The notes beneath the pieces were generated by a model. That model had not been told where the DNA came from, did not search any database, and worked only from the letters and a program-made list of their open reading frames with translations. The position numbers were made by a program, and so were the translations under genes. Of a stretch of DNA of 64,000 nucleotides, positions 8,777 through 17,320 are shown one piece after another. Source of the stretch: Deltaproteobacteria bacterium (GTDB lineage Bacteria > Myxococcota_A > UBA9042 > PHBI01); NCBI GenBank assembly GCA_020632715.1, contig JACKFA010000010.1:332081-396080 (forward strand). Reading direction: 5' to 3'. Within the stretch, counting starts at the first letter, position 1, and each line of letters opens with the position of its first letter.

Positions 8777-9796
8777 ATGCTGGATCGGTGGCTGCACGGC
8801 GCGACGAAGCCCATCACCGACGGGCGCTCGCGGACGCCTGTGCCCGGCAGCGTCGCCGTCATCGAGCAGGTGGTCCTCGGAGGCGTCGCGCAGAGCGTCG
8901 TCATCCGCGGTCGCCACCGCGACGCGCCCGTCCTGCTCTACCTCCACGGCGGCCCTGGCACCTCCGAGCTCGGGATGGTGCGGACCTACAACATGCCCGC
9001 TCTCGAGGAGCGCTTCCTCGTCGTCGTCTGGGACCAGCGCGGCGCCGCCAAGTCCTTCGCCGCGCGCGAGCCCGCCGCCGGCATGACCATCGCGCAGCTC
9101 GTCGCCGACACGTGCGAGCTCGCGGACCTCCTCTGCCGCCGCTTCGGCCAGGAGAAGGTCTACCTCGTCGGCCACTCCTGGGGGAGCGCCCTCGGCGCCC
9201 TCACCGCGCAGCGCCGCCCCGAGCGCTTCCACGCCTTCGTCGGCGTCGGGCAGGTCGCGCACATGCTCGAAGGCGAGCGGATCTCCTACGCCTGGACCCT
9301 CGCGCAGGCCCGCCGCGCCGGCGACTCCCGCAGCATCCGAACGCTCGAGCGCATCGGGCCGCCCCCCTACGCCGAGCCCGTTCGCCCCAAGGTCGTCGCG
9401 CAGCGCGCCGTCCTCGCGAAGTACGGAGGCGAGGTCCACGACAACCGCCTCGGCGGCCTCCTCATCGTGCTGTCGACCCTCCTCCGCACCCGCGAGTACG
9501 GCCTCCTCGACCGCGTGAACTTCTTCCGCGGCGTCTTCGCGTCGATGGACCTCCTCTGGCCGCAGATCATGGCGCTCGACCTCTTCGAGCAGGTGCCGCG
9601 CCTCGACGTCCCCGTCCTCCTCCTCGAGGGGCGCCACGACTACGAGGCCCCGTCCGAGCTCGCCGCGCGCTGGCTCGACACCCTCGTCGCCCCCGAGAAG
9701 CGCCTCGTCTGGTTCGAGCGCTCGGCCCACTTCATCAATGTCGAGGAGGCCGACGCCTTCAACCGGTGCCTGATCGACGAGCTCCTCGGCGGATAG
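8777..9796 (+). CDS. Alpha/beta hydrolase, proline-iminopeptidase-like
   Basis: A serine hydrolase of the alpha/beta fold (339 residues). Motifs in order: oxyanion-hole HGGPGTSELG, WDQRGAAKS typical of the proline iminopeptidase/S33 group, nucleophile elbow GHSWGSALG with the catalytic Ser, acid residue in LEGRHDYEAP and the catalytic His in ERSAHFINVEE near the C-terminus. These show a complete triad. The substrate is unknown; aminopeptidase or esterase activity is possible. The ATG at 8777 is chosen because the fold begins about 45 residues later and the longer frame overlaps the regulator gene. No signal peptide, so cytoplasmic. Confidence 0.85.
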   Translation: MLDRWLHGATKPITDGRSRTPVPGSVAVIEQVVLGGVAQSVVIRGRHRDAPVLLYLHGGPGTSELGMVRTYNMPALEERFLVVVWDQRGAAKSFAAREPAAGMTIAQLVADTCELADLLCRRFGQEKVYLVGHSWGSALGALTAQRRPERFHAFVGVGQVAHMLEGERISYAWTLAQARRAGDSRSIRTLERIGPPPYAEPVRPKVVAQRAVLAKYGGEVHDNRLGGLLIVLSTLLRTREYGLLDRVNFFRGVFASMDLLWPQIMALDLFEQVPRLDVPVLLLEGRHDYEAPSELAARWLDTLVAPEKRLVWFERSAHFINVEEADAFNRCLIDELLGG

Positions 9797-9832
9797 GCTG
9801 ACCATCGCCCGCCCTTTACCGCGTCGGCGGCC

Positions 9833-9842
9833 CAGCCTAACC
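9833..9842. repeat. Core of the recurring CAGCCTAACC word, with inverted partner
   Basis: The core CAGCCTAACC of the recurring 13-mer lies in the 129-nt gap after the hydrolase. A partner TAGGCTGACC at 9794-9803 overlaps the hydrolase stop and forms an inverted repeat with it (7-bp arms, 32-nt loop), so a hairpin is possible here. Confidence 0.35.
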
Positions 9843-9925
9843 TGCGACGGCGCTCGCCCCTGTCGGCGCCCTGGCCGGCTCGCGGTCTTCGCGTCCGCCG
9901 TCTCCGCGAGCCCGAGGTGACACGC

Positions 9926-10300
9926 ATGTTCGACCACGTGAAGTTCGGCGTCACCGACTTCGAGGCCAGCAAGGCCTTCTACCTCGCGGCCCTGGCACCC
10001 CTCGGCGTCACCGTCGTCGGCGAGGGGCCGCCGTCCTACGGCGTCGAGCTCTGCGACGACGGCGAGGCCTCGCTCTGCCTCTTCCAGACCACCGAGCGCC
10101 CCGCCCAGCTGCACATCGCCTTCGTCGCCGCGCGCCGCGCCCAGGTCGACGCCTTCCACCGCGCCGCCCTCGCCGCCGGCGGCACCGACAACGGCGCGCC
10201 CGGCGTCCGCGCCAACTACAACGCGAACTACTACGCCGCGTTCGTCCTCGACCCCGACGGGCACAACATCGAGGTCGTCTGCCACCGCCCGGAGCCCTGA
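9926..10300 (+). CDS. VOC (glyoxalase/dioxygenase-fold) family protein
   Basis: A single vicinal-oxygen-chelate domain of 124 residues. It opens with MFDHVKFGVTDFEASKAFY and ends with FVLDPDGHNIEVVCH, the paired beta-alpha-beta-beta-beta module ends typical of the family. His4 (DHVKF) and the Glu in HNIEVV are candidate metal ligands. The ATG at 9926 is preferred because GAGG lies 9 nt before it; a GTG at 9917 overlaps that site. Members are often lyases, isomerases or resistance proteins; the substrate here is unknown. The next gene starts 2 nt later. Confidence 0.85.
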   Translation: MFDHVKFGVTDFEASKAFYLAALAPLGVTVVGEGPPSYGVELCDDGEASLCLFQTTERPAQLHIAFVAARRAQVDAFHRAALAAGGTDNGAPGVRANYNANYYAAFVLDPDGHNIEVVCHRPEP

Positions 10301-10302
10301 CC

Positions 10303-10845
10303 ATGCCCGCGACGTCGCCGTCAGCGCGCCCGCGCGCCCTCGCCCTCGTCGCCGCGCTCGCCCTCGCCGCGCCCGCCTGCGCCGACGACGGTGACGACGC
10401 CGACGCCAGCGGGCTCATCGGCGACTGCGACCGCCCCAACTCCACCGCGGTCGCCACGCGCCAGCTCTACCTCGCCGAGTATGGCTGCGGCGAGCTCGCC
10501 GTCGGCGACCCGCGCCTCGTCACCGACGCTGCCGCCTGGGGCCCCGTCCGCGACGAGCTCGCCGCTTGCGCCGGCGCCGCCACGGGCGCCGAGCCCGACT
10601 TCGCCGCCGAGTACGTCGCGCTCATGCCGCTCACGACGCCCATGACCTGCGGCTACACCTTCGAGCAGCTCATCGCCCGCGCCGGCACCGGCGGCCCCTA
10701 CCTCGAGCTCGAGGTCACCGACCGCTCCGCTGGCTGCGAGGGGGCCTGCGCGGCCGTCGGCGCCTTCGTCCTCGCGGTCGCCGTCCCGCGCGACGCCGGC
10801 GAGGCCCCGACCTTCTGCCGCCGCGTCGACCCCGGCTGCCCCTGA
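10303..10845 (+). CDS. Small Cys-containing lipoprotein
   Basis: Not recognised. The 180-residue protein has a signal peptide with Arg-rich start, hydrophobic core LALVAALALAA and a PAC lipobox-like end, so it is probably lipidated at Cys27. The mature part contains about eight further Cys (for example in LIGDCDRP, EYGCGEL, GCEGACAAVG, FCRRVDPGCP), consistent with disulfides outside the cytoplasm. It starts 2 nt after the VOC gene, so the two may be co-transcribed although their locations differ. Confidence 0.65.
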   Translation: MPATSPSARPRALALVAALALAAPACADDGDDADASGLIGDCDRPNSTAVATRQLYLAEYGCGELAVGDPRLVTDAAAWGPVRDELAACAGAATGAEPDFAAEYVALMPLTTPMTCGYTFEQLIARAGTGGPYLELEVTDRSAGCEGACAAVGAFVLAVAVPRDAGEAPTFCRRVDPGCP

Positions 10846-10851
10846 GCGTCG

Positions 10852-11397
10852 CTATCGCCTCGGCACGAAGCGCCGCGCCACGATCCCCGCGCCGAGCGGC
10901 TCCTCGTCGACGAGCTCGAGGTCCAGGATCCGCGAGAGCCCCGCGAACAAGGTCGGGCCGTGCCCCGCGACCCGCGGGTGCACGACGAGCTCGTACTCGT
11001 CGATGAGCCCGAGCTCCGCGAGCGCGAGCGGCATCGTCACGCCGCCGACGAAGATCCCGGCGCCGTCCTCCGCCTTCAGCGCCCGCACCGCCTCGCCGAG
11101 GTCGCCGCGCACGAGCTCCGCGTTCCAGTCGACCGTCTCGAGCGAGCGCGAGACGACGTACTTCTTCGCCCGGTCGATGGTCTCGGCGAACGGCATCATC
11201 CACGCCGGGATGTCCCACGACGCCGGCAGGCGCCACGCCTCCTCCATCATCCCGTAGGTCACGCGCCCGAGGAGGAGCGCGTCCGCGCGCGCGATGTTCG
11301 CCGCCGCGTTCCTGTGGATCCCCTCGCTCGGGTGGCCGGCGCGGTGGTCCACGCAGCCGTCGAGCGTGACGTTGATAGAGTACCTGAGCGCGCGCAT
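10852..11397 (-). CDS. RibD C-terminal/dihydrofolate-reductase-like protein
   Basis: A small NADPH-dependent reductase-like protein of 181 residues. It begins MRALRYSINVTLDGCVDH, continues with RADALLLGRVTYGMMEEAW, KKYVVSRSLETVDWN and GIFVGGVTMPLALAELGLIDEYELVVHPRV segments, all hallmark positions of the RibD_C/DfrA-like family widely found beside stress or resistance genes. Substrate is unknown. The ATG at 11397 fits the family start; an upstream extension of 51 residues is Arg- and Gly-rich and not family-like. Convergent with the preceding lipoprotein gene, 6 nt between stops. Confidence 0.87.
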   Translation of the reverse strand: MRALRYSINVTLDGCVDHRAGHPSEGIHRNAAANIARADALLLGRVTYGMMEEAWRLPASWDIPAWMMPFAETIDRAKKYVVSRSLETVDWNAELVRGDLGEAVRALKAEDGAGIFVGGVTMPLALAELGLIDEYELVVHPRVAGHGPTLFAGLSRILDLELVDEEPLGAGIVARRFVPRR

Positions 11398-11562
11398 TCC
11401 GATGACCTCCGTCACTCCGTCCACGCCGGGCACCGTCCTTCCGTCCCCATCGCGCACGGCGACGGCCCCGCCAGCGTGGACATCGCGCGCCCGACGAGCT
11501 CCGGCCAATACCCGTCGCGGCGCATCATCGCACACGACGACGCGCCGCACGACGAGTGCGCG

Positions 11563-12069
11563 CTACCTCCGGAAGCGGAACCACGGGCGCCCGTCCACGT
11601 CGCGCCCGTCTCCCAGCCAGCGGAAGTCGAGGTGCTCGAGCGGCGCCATCGATACCGTCAGCCAGCCGTCCGGCCACGCCTCGAGCGGCCGCACCTCGAC
11701 GTGCGGGCCGATGCGCGCGAGCTCCTCCTCGGTGTAGGGCTCGGCCTGCGGCTCGCCCTGGGGCGTCGTCCGGGGCACCGCCTCCGCGATGACCCGGACC
11801 TCCATCCCCGACGCCGTTCGCGCCGTGATGGACGCGGCGAGCTGCGCGACGACCTCGGCCGGAGGTTCTTCCCCGTGAAGGGCGAAGAGCCCGACGACGA
11901 GCTCGCCATCGGGCGAAACGCCGGTCGCGAGGTCGCCCGGGAAGGCCCTCACGGCCCAGAGCGCGATAGGCCCTTCCGCAAAGACCCTGGTCTCGGCGCC
12001 ATCCGTGCACGCCGCGAGCGCCACGAGCGCGCACGCGAGCACCGCCGAGCCTCGAGCCCTCCTCCTCAT
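11563..12069 (-). CDS. Predicted lipoprotein
   Basis: Not recognised. The 168-residue protein from the ATG at 12069 has an RRRARG start, hydrophobic segment AVLACALVALAAC and a lipobox Cys at about 23. The mature part includes VSPDGELVVGLFALHGEEPP and ends WLGDGRDVDGRPWFRFRR, with no Cys apart from the lipidation site. A GGAGGTGG ribosome binding site supports the start; the longer frame upstream would run into the promoter of the peroxidase gene. Divergent from that gene with a 188-nt shared upstream region. Confidence 0.7.
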   Translation of the reverse strand: MRRRARGSAVLACALVALAACTDGAETRVFAEGPIALWAVRAFPGDLATGVSPDGELVVGLFALHGEEPPAEVVAQLAASITARTASGMEVRVIAEAVPRTTPQGEPQAEPYTEEELARIGPHVEVRPLEAWPDGWLTVSMAPLEHLDFRWLGDGRDVDGRPWFRFRR

Positions 12070-12257
12070 CACGCCACCTCCACCCGGACATTGGCGCGAG
12101 CCGGCCGCCGCCGTCACGCGATCGGCCGCGGTCGGGCTTCGGGCGCCGTTCCGCGCCATGTATCTCCCGCTCTGTACAAACCGATACCAAGCGGTCTCGA
12201 TCGGGCCTTCTCGCACACGCAACCCACCTTGCATTCCCCCCGGACCAAGGGTGCCCC

Positions 12258-13430
12258 ATGCAAAGGACCAGTCTCCTGGTGGCCCTCGTGTGCCCAGCGT
12301 TGTGCGCGCTGACGGCATGCGACAACCGCTTCTCCATCACCGAGCAGCAGGCGCTCGACCAGCTCGGCACACAGCCCCCCGACACCGGCCCCGCCGCCGT
12401 CTCCGACGCCGTCGGCCTCGGCCGCCTCCTCTTCTGGGACCCCATCCTCTCCGGCGACCGCGACGTCGCCTGCGCGACCTGCCACCACCCCACCTTCGCG
12501 TACGGCGACGGCGTCGCCCGCTCCCACGGCCACGGCGGCGCCGGCCTCGGCCCCGCGCGCGCCGGCGGCGCCGTCGTCGACCGCAACGCGCCGACCGTCC
12601 TGAACACGCGCTTCGCCGGCTTCACCGCGAACCTCGGCGGCGAGCCGCCCGAGACCGCGCCCCTCTTCTGGGACGCCCGCGCCGACGGCCTCGAGGAGCA
12701 GGCCCTCGGGCCGCTGACGACCGCGACCGAGATGCGCGGCGACATCCCCGAGGCGGACGTCGCGAGCACGCTCGAGGCGCGCCTCGCCGCCATCCCCGCG
12801 TACCGCGCCCTCTTCGCGGCCGCCTTCGGCGACGACGCCATCAGCCTCGACCGCGTCGTCTCCGCCATCGCCGACTTCGAGCGCACGCTGACCGCCCTCG
12901 ACTCGCCCTTCGACCGCTTCGTCGCCGGCGACCAGCAGGCGCTCAGCGACGCCGCGCGCCGCGGGATGCGCCGCTTCGTCGAGGTCGGCTGCGCGCGCTG
13001 CCACAGCGGCCCCGTCTTCTCGGACTTCCGCACCCACGGCATCGGCGTCGTCTCGCGCCGCGCCGACGGCACCCTCGACGACGGCGCGGGGAACGGCGCC
13101 TTCCGCACGCCGCCCCTCCGGAACGTGGCGCTCACCGCGCCGTACATGCACGACGGCTCCCTCGCGACGCTGCGCGACGTGCTCCAGCACTACCAGCAGA
13201 TCAGCGGCCGCGGCGGCAACAACGGCGGCGGCGCCGGCAACGGCCCGTTCCCGATCGCGCAGGAGGCGCGCCAGCTGCGGCTCGGGCGCGGCGACCTCGA
13301 CGACATCGAGGCGTTCCTGCGCGCGCTCAGCTCGCCGGGCTTCGACGCCCGGATCCCGAGCGACGTCCCGAGCGGCCTCCCGCCGGGCGGCGACATCGGC
13401 GGCGGCGGGGGCGGCGGCGTCGCGCAGTAG
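12258..13430 (+). CDS. Di-haem cytochrome c peroxidase (MauG/CcpA family)
   Basis: An exported di-haem peroxidase-like protein of 390 residues that would reduce hydrogen peroxide or oxidise a partner using electrons from cytochrome c. The signal peptide ends in a lipobox (LTAC, Cys21), so it is probably membrane-anchored. Haem sites are CATCH (72-76) and CARCH (245-249); a candidate axial Met is in APYMHDGSL (about 297). Phrases LGRLLFWDPILSGDRDVAC and PLRNVALTAPYMHDGS are typical of the family. The C-terminus is Gly-rich. The start ATG at 12258 directly begins the signal peptide. Confidence 0.92.
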   Translation: MQRTSLLVALVCPALCALTACDNRFSITEQQALDQLGTQPPDTGPAAVSDAVGLGRLLFWDPILSGDRDVACATCHHPTFAYGDGVARSHGHGGAGLGPARAGGAVVDRNAPTVLNTRFAGFTANLGGEPPETAPLFWDARADGLEEQALGPLTTATEMRGDIPEADVASTLEARLAAIPAYRALFAAAFGDDAISLDRVVSAIADFERTLTALDSPFDRFVAGDQQALSDAARRGMRRFVEVGCARCHSGPVFSDFRTHGIGVVSRRADGTLDDGAGNGAFRTPPLRNVALTAPYMHDGSLATLRDVLQHYQQISGRGGNNGGGAGNGPFPIAQEARQLRLGRGDLDDIEAFLRALSSPGFDARIPSDVPSGLPPGGDIGGGGGGGVAQ

Positions 13431-13443
13431 CCGCGCCGGTCGC

Positions 13444-14082
13444 TCAGCCGACCTCGACGCGCGCGAAGTACGCCTCGAGGGTCCGCTGCCACGCCGGGCG
13501 GGCCGCGCAGCGCTCGCGGTACGCCCGGACGTTGGCGTGAGGCTCGAGGAGCCCCTTGTTGGCTGCCGCGCCCAGCACGTGCGCCATCAGGATGTCGGCG
13601 ACCGTGAACCCGTCGGTCGCGACGAACTCGCGCTCGGCGAGCCACCCGTCGAGCTGCGCGAGGCGCATGACGGCCCAGTCGCGCAGCGCCGCGCTGGGCT
13701 TCGTGCCCTCGCCGCCCATGACGTCCACGAACCAGCCCGAGAGCACCGGCACCTCGATCGAGGTCAGCGCCGCGATGGACCAGCGCACGACCTGCGCCTC
13801 CCCGGCGGGGTCGCGCGGCATCAGCCGGCCGCTCTTCCGCGCGAGGTAGAGGAGGATCGCGCCCGACTCGGTGACCACGACCCCGTCGTCGTCGATGACG
13901 GGGAGCTGACCGAACGGGTTCAGCGCGCGGAAGGCCCCGGAGTCGAGGTCTCCGGCGGGGTGGTCCATCCCGACGAGCTCGTAGGGGAGCCCCATCTCCT
14001 CGAGCGCCCACAGGACGCGCAGGTCGCGCGTGTTCCCGCGCGCCATCGCGTTGACCCGGGCGAAGCCGTAGACCTTCAGCAT
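13444..14082 (-). CDS. Glutathione S-transferase family protein
   Basis: A cytosolic GST-fold protein of 212 residues. The N-terminal thioredoxin-like domain shows MLKVYGFARVNAMARGNTRD then VLWALEEMGLPYELVGMD, NPFGQLPVIDDDGVVVTESGAILLYLA, where the Pro of QLPVI and the ES pair are the glutathione-binding positions. The helical C-terminal domain has GFTVADILMAHVL, the conserved N-capping motif region. Substrate is unknown. Convergent with the peroxidase gene, 13 nt between stops. Confidence 0.9.
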   Translation of the reverse strand: MLKVYGFARVNAMARGNTRDLRVLWALEEMGLPYELVGMDHPAGDLDSGAFRALNPFGQLPVIDDDGVVVTESGAILLYLARKSGRLMPRDPAGEAQVVRWSIAALTSIEVPVLSGWFVDVMGGEGTKPSAALRDWAVMRLAQLDGWLAEREFVATDGFTVADILMAHVLGAAANKGLLEPHANVRAYRERCAARPAWQRTLEAYFARVEVG

Positions 14083-14120
14083 GCGCCCATCGTAGCGCGA
14101 TCGTCGGGCGCTGGCGACCC

Positions 14121-15044
14121 TCAGAGCGCGGCGGTGACGGCGCGCACGAGCGGGCGGCGCGCCGGGAGCACGGCGAAGCGCGGGTCGACCGGCCGGAGCC
14201 CCTCGGCGATGGCGCCGTCGGGCTCGTACCAGCGGCTCGGCGCGAGGAAGAGGATGAGCGGGCGCCCCGCGACGTAGCGCGCCTGCTCCTCGGGGGTCGG
14301 GAGGGCGACCGTGAGCTCGGTCGTCTCGGGGTCGACGCCGCGGAGGGCCTCGCTCACCGAGACCACGGCGGTGCGCCCGTCGGCCCCCGGCGCGAGCGGC
14401 GCGAGGCGCCCGACGACGACGACCGTCGCGCGGGCGGCGAGGTCGCCCGGATCGACCTCGGCGAGGCGCAGGGCCTCGTCCTTCGCGCGCGCGGCGAGGA
14501 GCCTCCGCGCGGCCTTCCGCGCCGACCAGCTCGCGGCCTTCGACTCGGCGGCGAGCGTCAGCAGCGCGTCCTCGGCGGGGGCCGTCGCGCGCGGCCGGTA
14601 GCGCGCCATGATCTCCGTGACGCCACCCGCGTCGTGGACGAGCGCCAGGTAGCGCTCGCCCGCGGCCGGCGCCGGGAGCGGCGTCTCGGCCCAGGCGCGC
14701 GCGAGGCGCTCGGCGTAGGGGCCGGTCGCGGCGGTGCGGAAGGGCGGCGGCATCCAGCGCGCGACGCGCGTCCCGAGGGCGCCCTTGCCGAGCAGCACGC
14801 GCTCGACCCGCACGGCGAGCATCGGCGGGTGCTCGTGGGTCGGGGCGCCGGGGTCGGCGCGGAGCACCTCGAGCACGACCACGCCGTAGCCGCGCGCGGT
14901 GGCGGCGCGCTCGAGCGGGAGGTCCTCGGGGGAGGCGCCGGCGGCGCGCGCAGGCGCAGGCCCGAGCGCGAGCGCGACGAGGCCCACGGCCACGAGGAGC
15001 CGCGGCCACGAACGAGAGCGGGTCGTCGGTCGGCCGTCGCGCAT
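14121..15044 (-). CDS. Exported hypothetical protein
   Basis: Not recognised. The 307-residue protein has an N-terminal signal peptide (Arg-rich start, LLVAVGLVALALGPAPARA with a probable cleavage after ARA). The mature protein is Ala/Arg-rich without Cys and shows two similar halves: GYGVVVLEVLRADPG...VRVERVLLGKGALG and ATVVVVGRLAPLAPG...VSEALRGVDPETTEL, each a short beta segment that reads like an OB-like or NTF-like repeat. Both halves end with a stretch ending in a LALVHD or LILFLAPS strand. Function unknown, probably periplasmic. A TPR-free, repeat-like layout is all that can be said. Confidence 0.6.
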   Translation of the reverse strand: MRDGRPTTRSRSWPRLLVAVGLVALALGPAPARAAGASPEDLPLERAATARGYGVVVLEVLRADPGAPTHEHPPMLAVRVERVLLGKGALGTRVARWMPPPFRTAATGPYAERLARAWAETPLPAPAAGERYLALVHDAGGVTEIMARYRPRATAPAEDALLTLAAESKAASWSARKAARRLLAARAKDEALRLAEVDPGDLAARATVVVVGRLAPLAPGADGRTAVVSVSEALRGVDPETTELTVALPTPEEQARYVAGRPLILFLAPSRWYEPDGAIAEGLRPVDPRFAVLPARRPLVRAVTAAL

Positions 15045-15098
15045 GCACCCGAGACAACGGGCGCGGCGGCCGCGGACTTTAGCGCGCGCCGGCGTCGA

Positions 15099-15311
15099 TC
15101 ACAGGTCGCGCACGTCGAGGTCGAGACCGACGAGGGTGGGCTCGTCGCGCCAGCGCGCGTGGCCGATGTCGAAGACGCCGCCGCGCCGGACGCTGCACGA
15201 CCAGCACAGCGCGAGGCCGGGGGCGACGGCGTATGCGAGGTCGTCGCCGCCGAAGATCTCGGCGCCACATTCGATGCAGGTGACGCTGTCGTCGAGCTCG
15301 GAGCGATGCAT
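15099..15311 (-). CDS. Small zinc-ribbon protein
   Basis: A 70-residue protein with two CxxC knuckles, CIEC (residues 12-15) and CWSC (36-39), separated by about 20 residues, which form a treble-clef or ribbon zinc site. MHRSELDDSV is the likely start, because the much longer open frame upstream is Arg/Ala-rich noise. No DNA-binding region can be assigned. Similar short ribbon proteins recur in this window (17317-17658, 36492-37055, 38153-38629). Confidence 0.65.
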   Translation of the reverse strand: MHRSELDDSVTCIECGAEIFGGDDLAYAVAPGLALCWSCSVRRGGVFDIGHARWRDEPTLVGLDLDVRDL

Positions 15312-15982
15312 GAGACCCTCCGCGCAGCGGGTGGTGGGGGAGGACCGCGCTCGCGCCCCTCCGCGCGGGCGCGGTGGGCCGGCCGCGACCTTCGCGCCGT
15401 GCCTCGCCGCAGAGTCAGCATCGCGCATGCCAAGCGCGCCCGGTGACGCGAGGACCGCGGCGCGGGCGTCGTCGCCGCCACCGTGCCCACCCGCGGCGCC
15501 GGCGGCGGAGCGGGCGACAGCGCCCACCCCGCGGTGGAGGTGACCCGCTCGGCCCCGTCCATGTTGCAATGCAGCACGAGCGTGCCTGTCAGGTCCTCTC
15601 GACGGCCAAAAAGGAAAGGCCGGACGATGCTGCAATGCAGCATGCCGGCCTCGCGTCGGCGCGCGTGGCGCCGCCTTCGAAGGCAGTCGCGGCCGGCGTC
15701 CCGCAACGCCGGCCGCGCCCCTTCACGTACCCTCCGCGCGGTGCCCTCACACGCGCGCCTCGGGTACGCCTCGCACCGCCCGGCCCCCAGAGCCTCACGG
15801 CTCGTCCGGTTGGTGCCTCTCTCCACTCTCTCCGCTCTCGCTGGAGCCGCAGCGCGGCTCACTCGTGGCGCTTCCCCCTGCTGTCGATGTCGTTTCCGTC
15901 GGTGTGGGAGGTGCTGTCGGCCGCCTCCGCGCGGTGTGTGAGCGCGCGGCGTCGGCACTCGCTGCCATCTCTCGAAGAAAAG
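15312..15982. other. Gene-free stretch between the zinc-ribbon gene and a terminator
   Basis: About 670 nt without a convincing gene: frames on both strands are Arg/Ala/Pro-rich and lack start signals. It holds a pair of 17-bp palindromic words (separate entry) and, at the far end, the terminator of the next minus-strand gene. It would contain the promoter for the zinc-ribbon gene at 15311. Confidence 0.5.
15561..15643. repeat. Pair of palindromic 17-mers, possible operator
   Basis: ATGTTGCAATGCAGCAC at 15561-15577 and ATGCTGCAATGCAGCAT at 15627-15643 are nearly the same word, 66 bp apart (about six helical turns, same face). The second is a perfect palindrome around a central A with 8-bp arms; the first has one mismatch in the arms. 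Two equal palindromes in phase are a common arrangement for a dimeric repressor. Between them lies an A-rich stretch near 15605. No adjacent regulator gene is evident. Confidence 0.45.
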
Positions 15983-16035
15983 ACTCCGGGCTACCCTCGC
16001 CGAAGAGCCCCGCAAAGCGACGGGTAGCCCGGAGT
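15983..16035 (-). terminator. Intrinsic terminator of the GNAT/cNMP fusion gene
   Basis: Perfect 14-bp inverted repeat (ACTCCGGGCTACCC and GGGTAGCCCGGAGT) with a 25-nt loop, 4 nt after the stop of the minus-strand gene at 16040. On that strand the stem is followed by CTTTTCTTC, a T-rich tract. This is a good rho-independent terminator. Confidence 0.75.
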
Positions 16036-16039
16036 TGGT

Positions 16040-17320
16040 TCACCCCCCACGGAGTGGATCGCTCCCGGCCTCCCGCGCCTTCAGCGTGGCGAGGTCGGGG
16101 ATTGGGATGGCGCCCGCCGCGACTCCGCGCGGGCGCTTGTCTTTCGCGGCGGTCGGCTCCTTGAGCTGCTCGGTCAGCTCGCGCCGCCACCGCACGGTCA
16201 TCGGGCCCGGCTTCTGGTTCCGCTTCCACTGCTGCAGATGGCGGCTGAAGCGGTCGGCGAGGCCCACGAAGAGCTGGATCATCAGGCGCCCGCCGTACGC
16301 CGGGTCGGCGGCGACGACGCGCTCGAGGTCGTCCGGCGCGAGCCGGAGCACCTGGCACTCGGACAGGGTCACGATGGTGAGCTGCTGCCCCTCGGCGGCG
16401 AACGCGGTCTCGGCGACGACGTCCCCCTCGCGGAGGTACATGACCGGCACGTTCTCGCCGTCGAGCTGCACGCCGAGCGTGCCGCCGAGGACCACGTAGA
16501 AGTACGGGGTCGGGGCGTCCGGCGCCGTGAGGCGCGTGCCCGAGGGGAGCTCCTGGCGCGCGTCGCCCCCGACGAGCTCGATCACCGGCCCGACGTCGAG
16601 GGTCTCCTTCTCCGGCCGGGCCTCCGGCGCCGGCGAGGTCGCTCGCGCCGCCGGCTGCGCGCCGCTCGAGCGCCGCCGCGGCGGGCGCGTCTCGGCGACG
16701 ATGTCCTTGAAGTGTCCGAGCAGCACGAGGCCGTGCCGGTCGGGGTTGAAGTAGCGCTGCGCGAGGCGCGTCAGCGGCGAGCCGACGAGGCGCATGTAGG
16801 CCACGTCGTGCAGGTTCATCATCATGGGCACGACGAACCCGTGGTCGGCGTGCTGGAAGCCCGGTCCGTAGCGGAAGAACCCGAACGCCTCGTACATCAT
16901 CACGAGGCTCGGCAGGGTGTGGAGGACGATGACGTGGCTCCCGAGGGAGCGGGCGCGCTTGTAGGCCTCCGAGACGAGCTCGACCGGCACGGGGGTGTCG
17001 CGGAAGCTGTCGGCCACGGCGAGCCCCGCGACCTCGGCGAAGTGGATCCAGTCCGGGAGCCCGTCGATCCCGTAGGCGCGGCGCCCCTCCCGCGACTCGA
17101 GCGGCTGGAGCCGCACGGTCCCGATGAGCTCGCCGTCGGGCGAGAACGCCGCGAGGTGGCGCGTCTCCGGGGCCTCGTCGAGGCTCGTGAGCGCCTGCGC
17201 CGGGCGCTCGGCGCGCGTCGTGCTGGGGAAGTGACGCTTCAGGTTGTCGAGCGTCAGCTTCTTGATGATGGTCTTGTTCTCGCGAAACGGTATCTCGCGA
17301 ATCTCGAACGGGTCTTTCAT
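16040..17320 (-). CDS. GNAT-like acyltransferase fused to a cyclic-nucleotide-binding domain
   Basis: A 426-residue two-domain protein. Residues 1 to about 215 resemble the FeeM/N-acyl amino acid synthase-type GNAT fold, with ELIGTVRLQPLESREGRRAYG, the FAEVAGLAVADSFRD strand-turn region, VELVSEAYKRARSLGSHVIV, and YEAFGFFRYGPGF. After a Pro/Ala/Arg linker, residues about 260-375 form a cyclic-nucleotide-binding domain: FYVVLGGTLGVQL, VPVMYLREGDVVAETAF and LRLAPDDLERVV. The Arg-rich phosphate-binding cassette normally reading GExA is GDVVAETA here, so true nucleotide binding is uncertain. It overlaps the preceding gene by ATGA and is followed by a clear terminator. Role inferred: a signal-controlled acyltransferase. 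Confidence 0.75.
   Translation of the reverse strand: MKDPFEIREIPFRENKTIIKKLTLDNLKRHFPSTTRAERPAQALTSLDEAPETRHLAAFSPDGELIGTVRLQPLESREGRRAYGIDGLPDWIHFAEVAGLAVADSFRDTPVPVELVSEAYKRARSLGSHVIVLHTLPSLVMMYEAFGFFRYGPGFQHADHGFVVPMMMNLHDVAYMRLVGSPLTRLAQRYFNPDRHGLVLLGHFKDIVAETRPPRRRSSGAQPAARATSPAPEARPEKETLDVGPVIELVGGDARQELPSGTRLTAPDAPTPYFYVVLGGTLGVQLDGENVPVMYLREGDVVAETAFAAEGQQLTIVTLSECQVLRLAPDDLERVVAADPAYGGRLMIQLFVGLADRFSRHLQQWKRNQKPGPMTVRWRRELTEQLKEPTAAKDKRPRGVAAGAIPIPDLATLKAREAGSDPLRGG

Noticed and set aside
15374..16027. Plus-strand frames of 150-217 codons in the 15.3-16.0 kb stretch
   Set aside because: Arg/Ala/Pro-rich with no family pattern, overlapping each other in different frames and running through a terminator hairpin.
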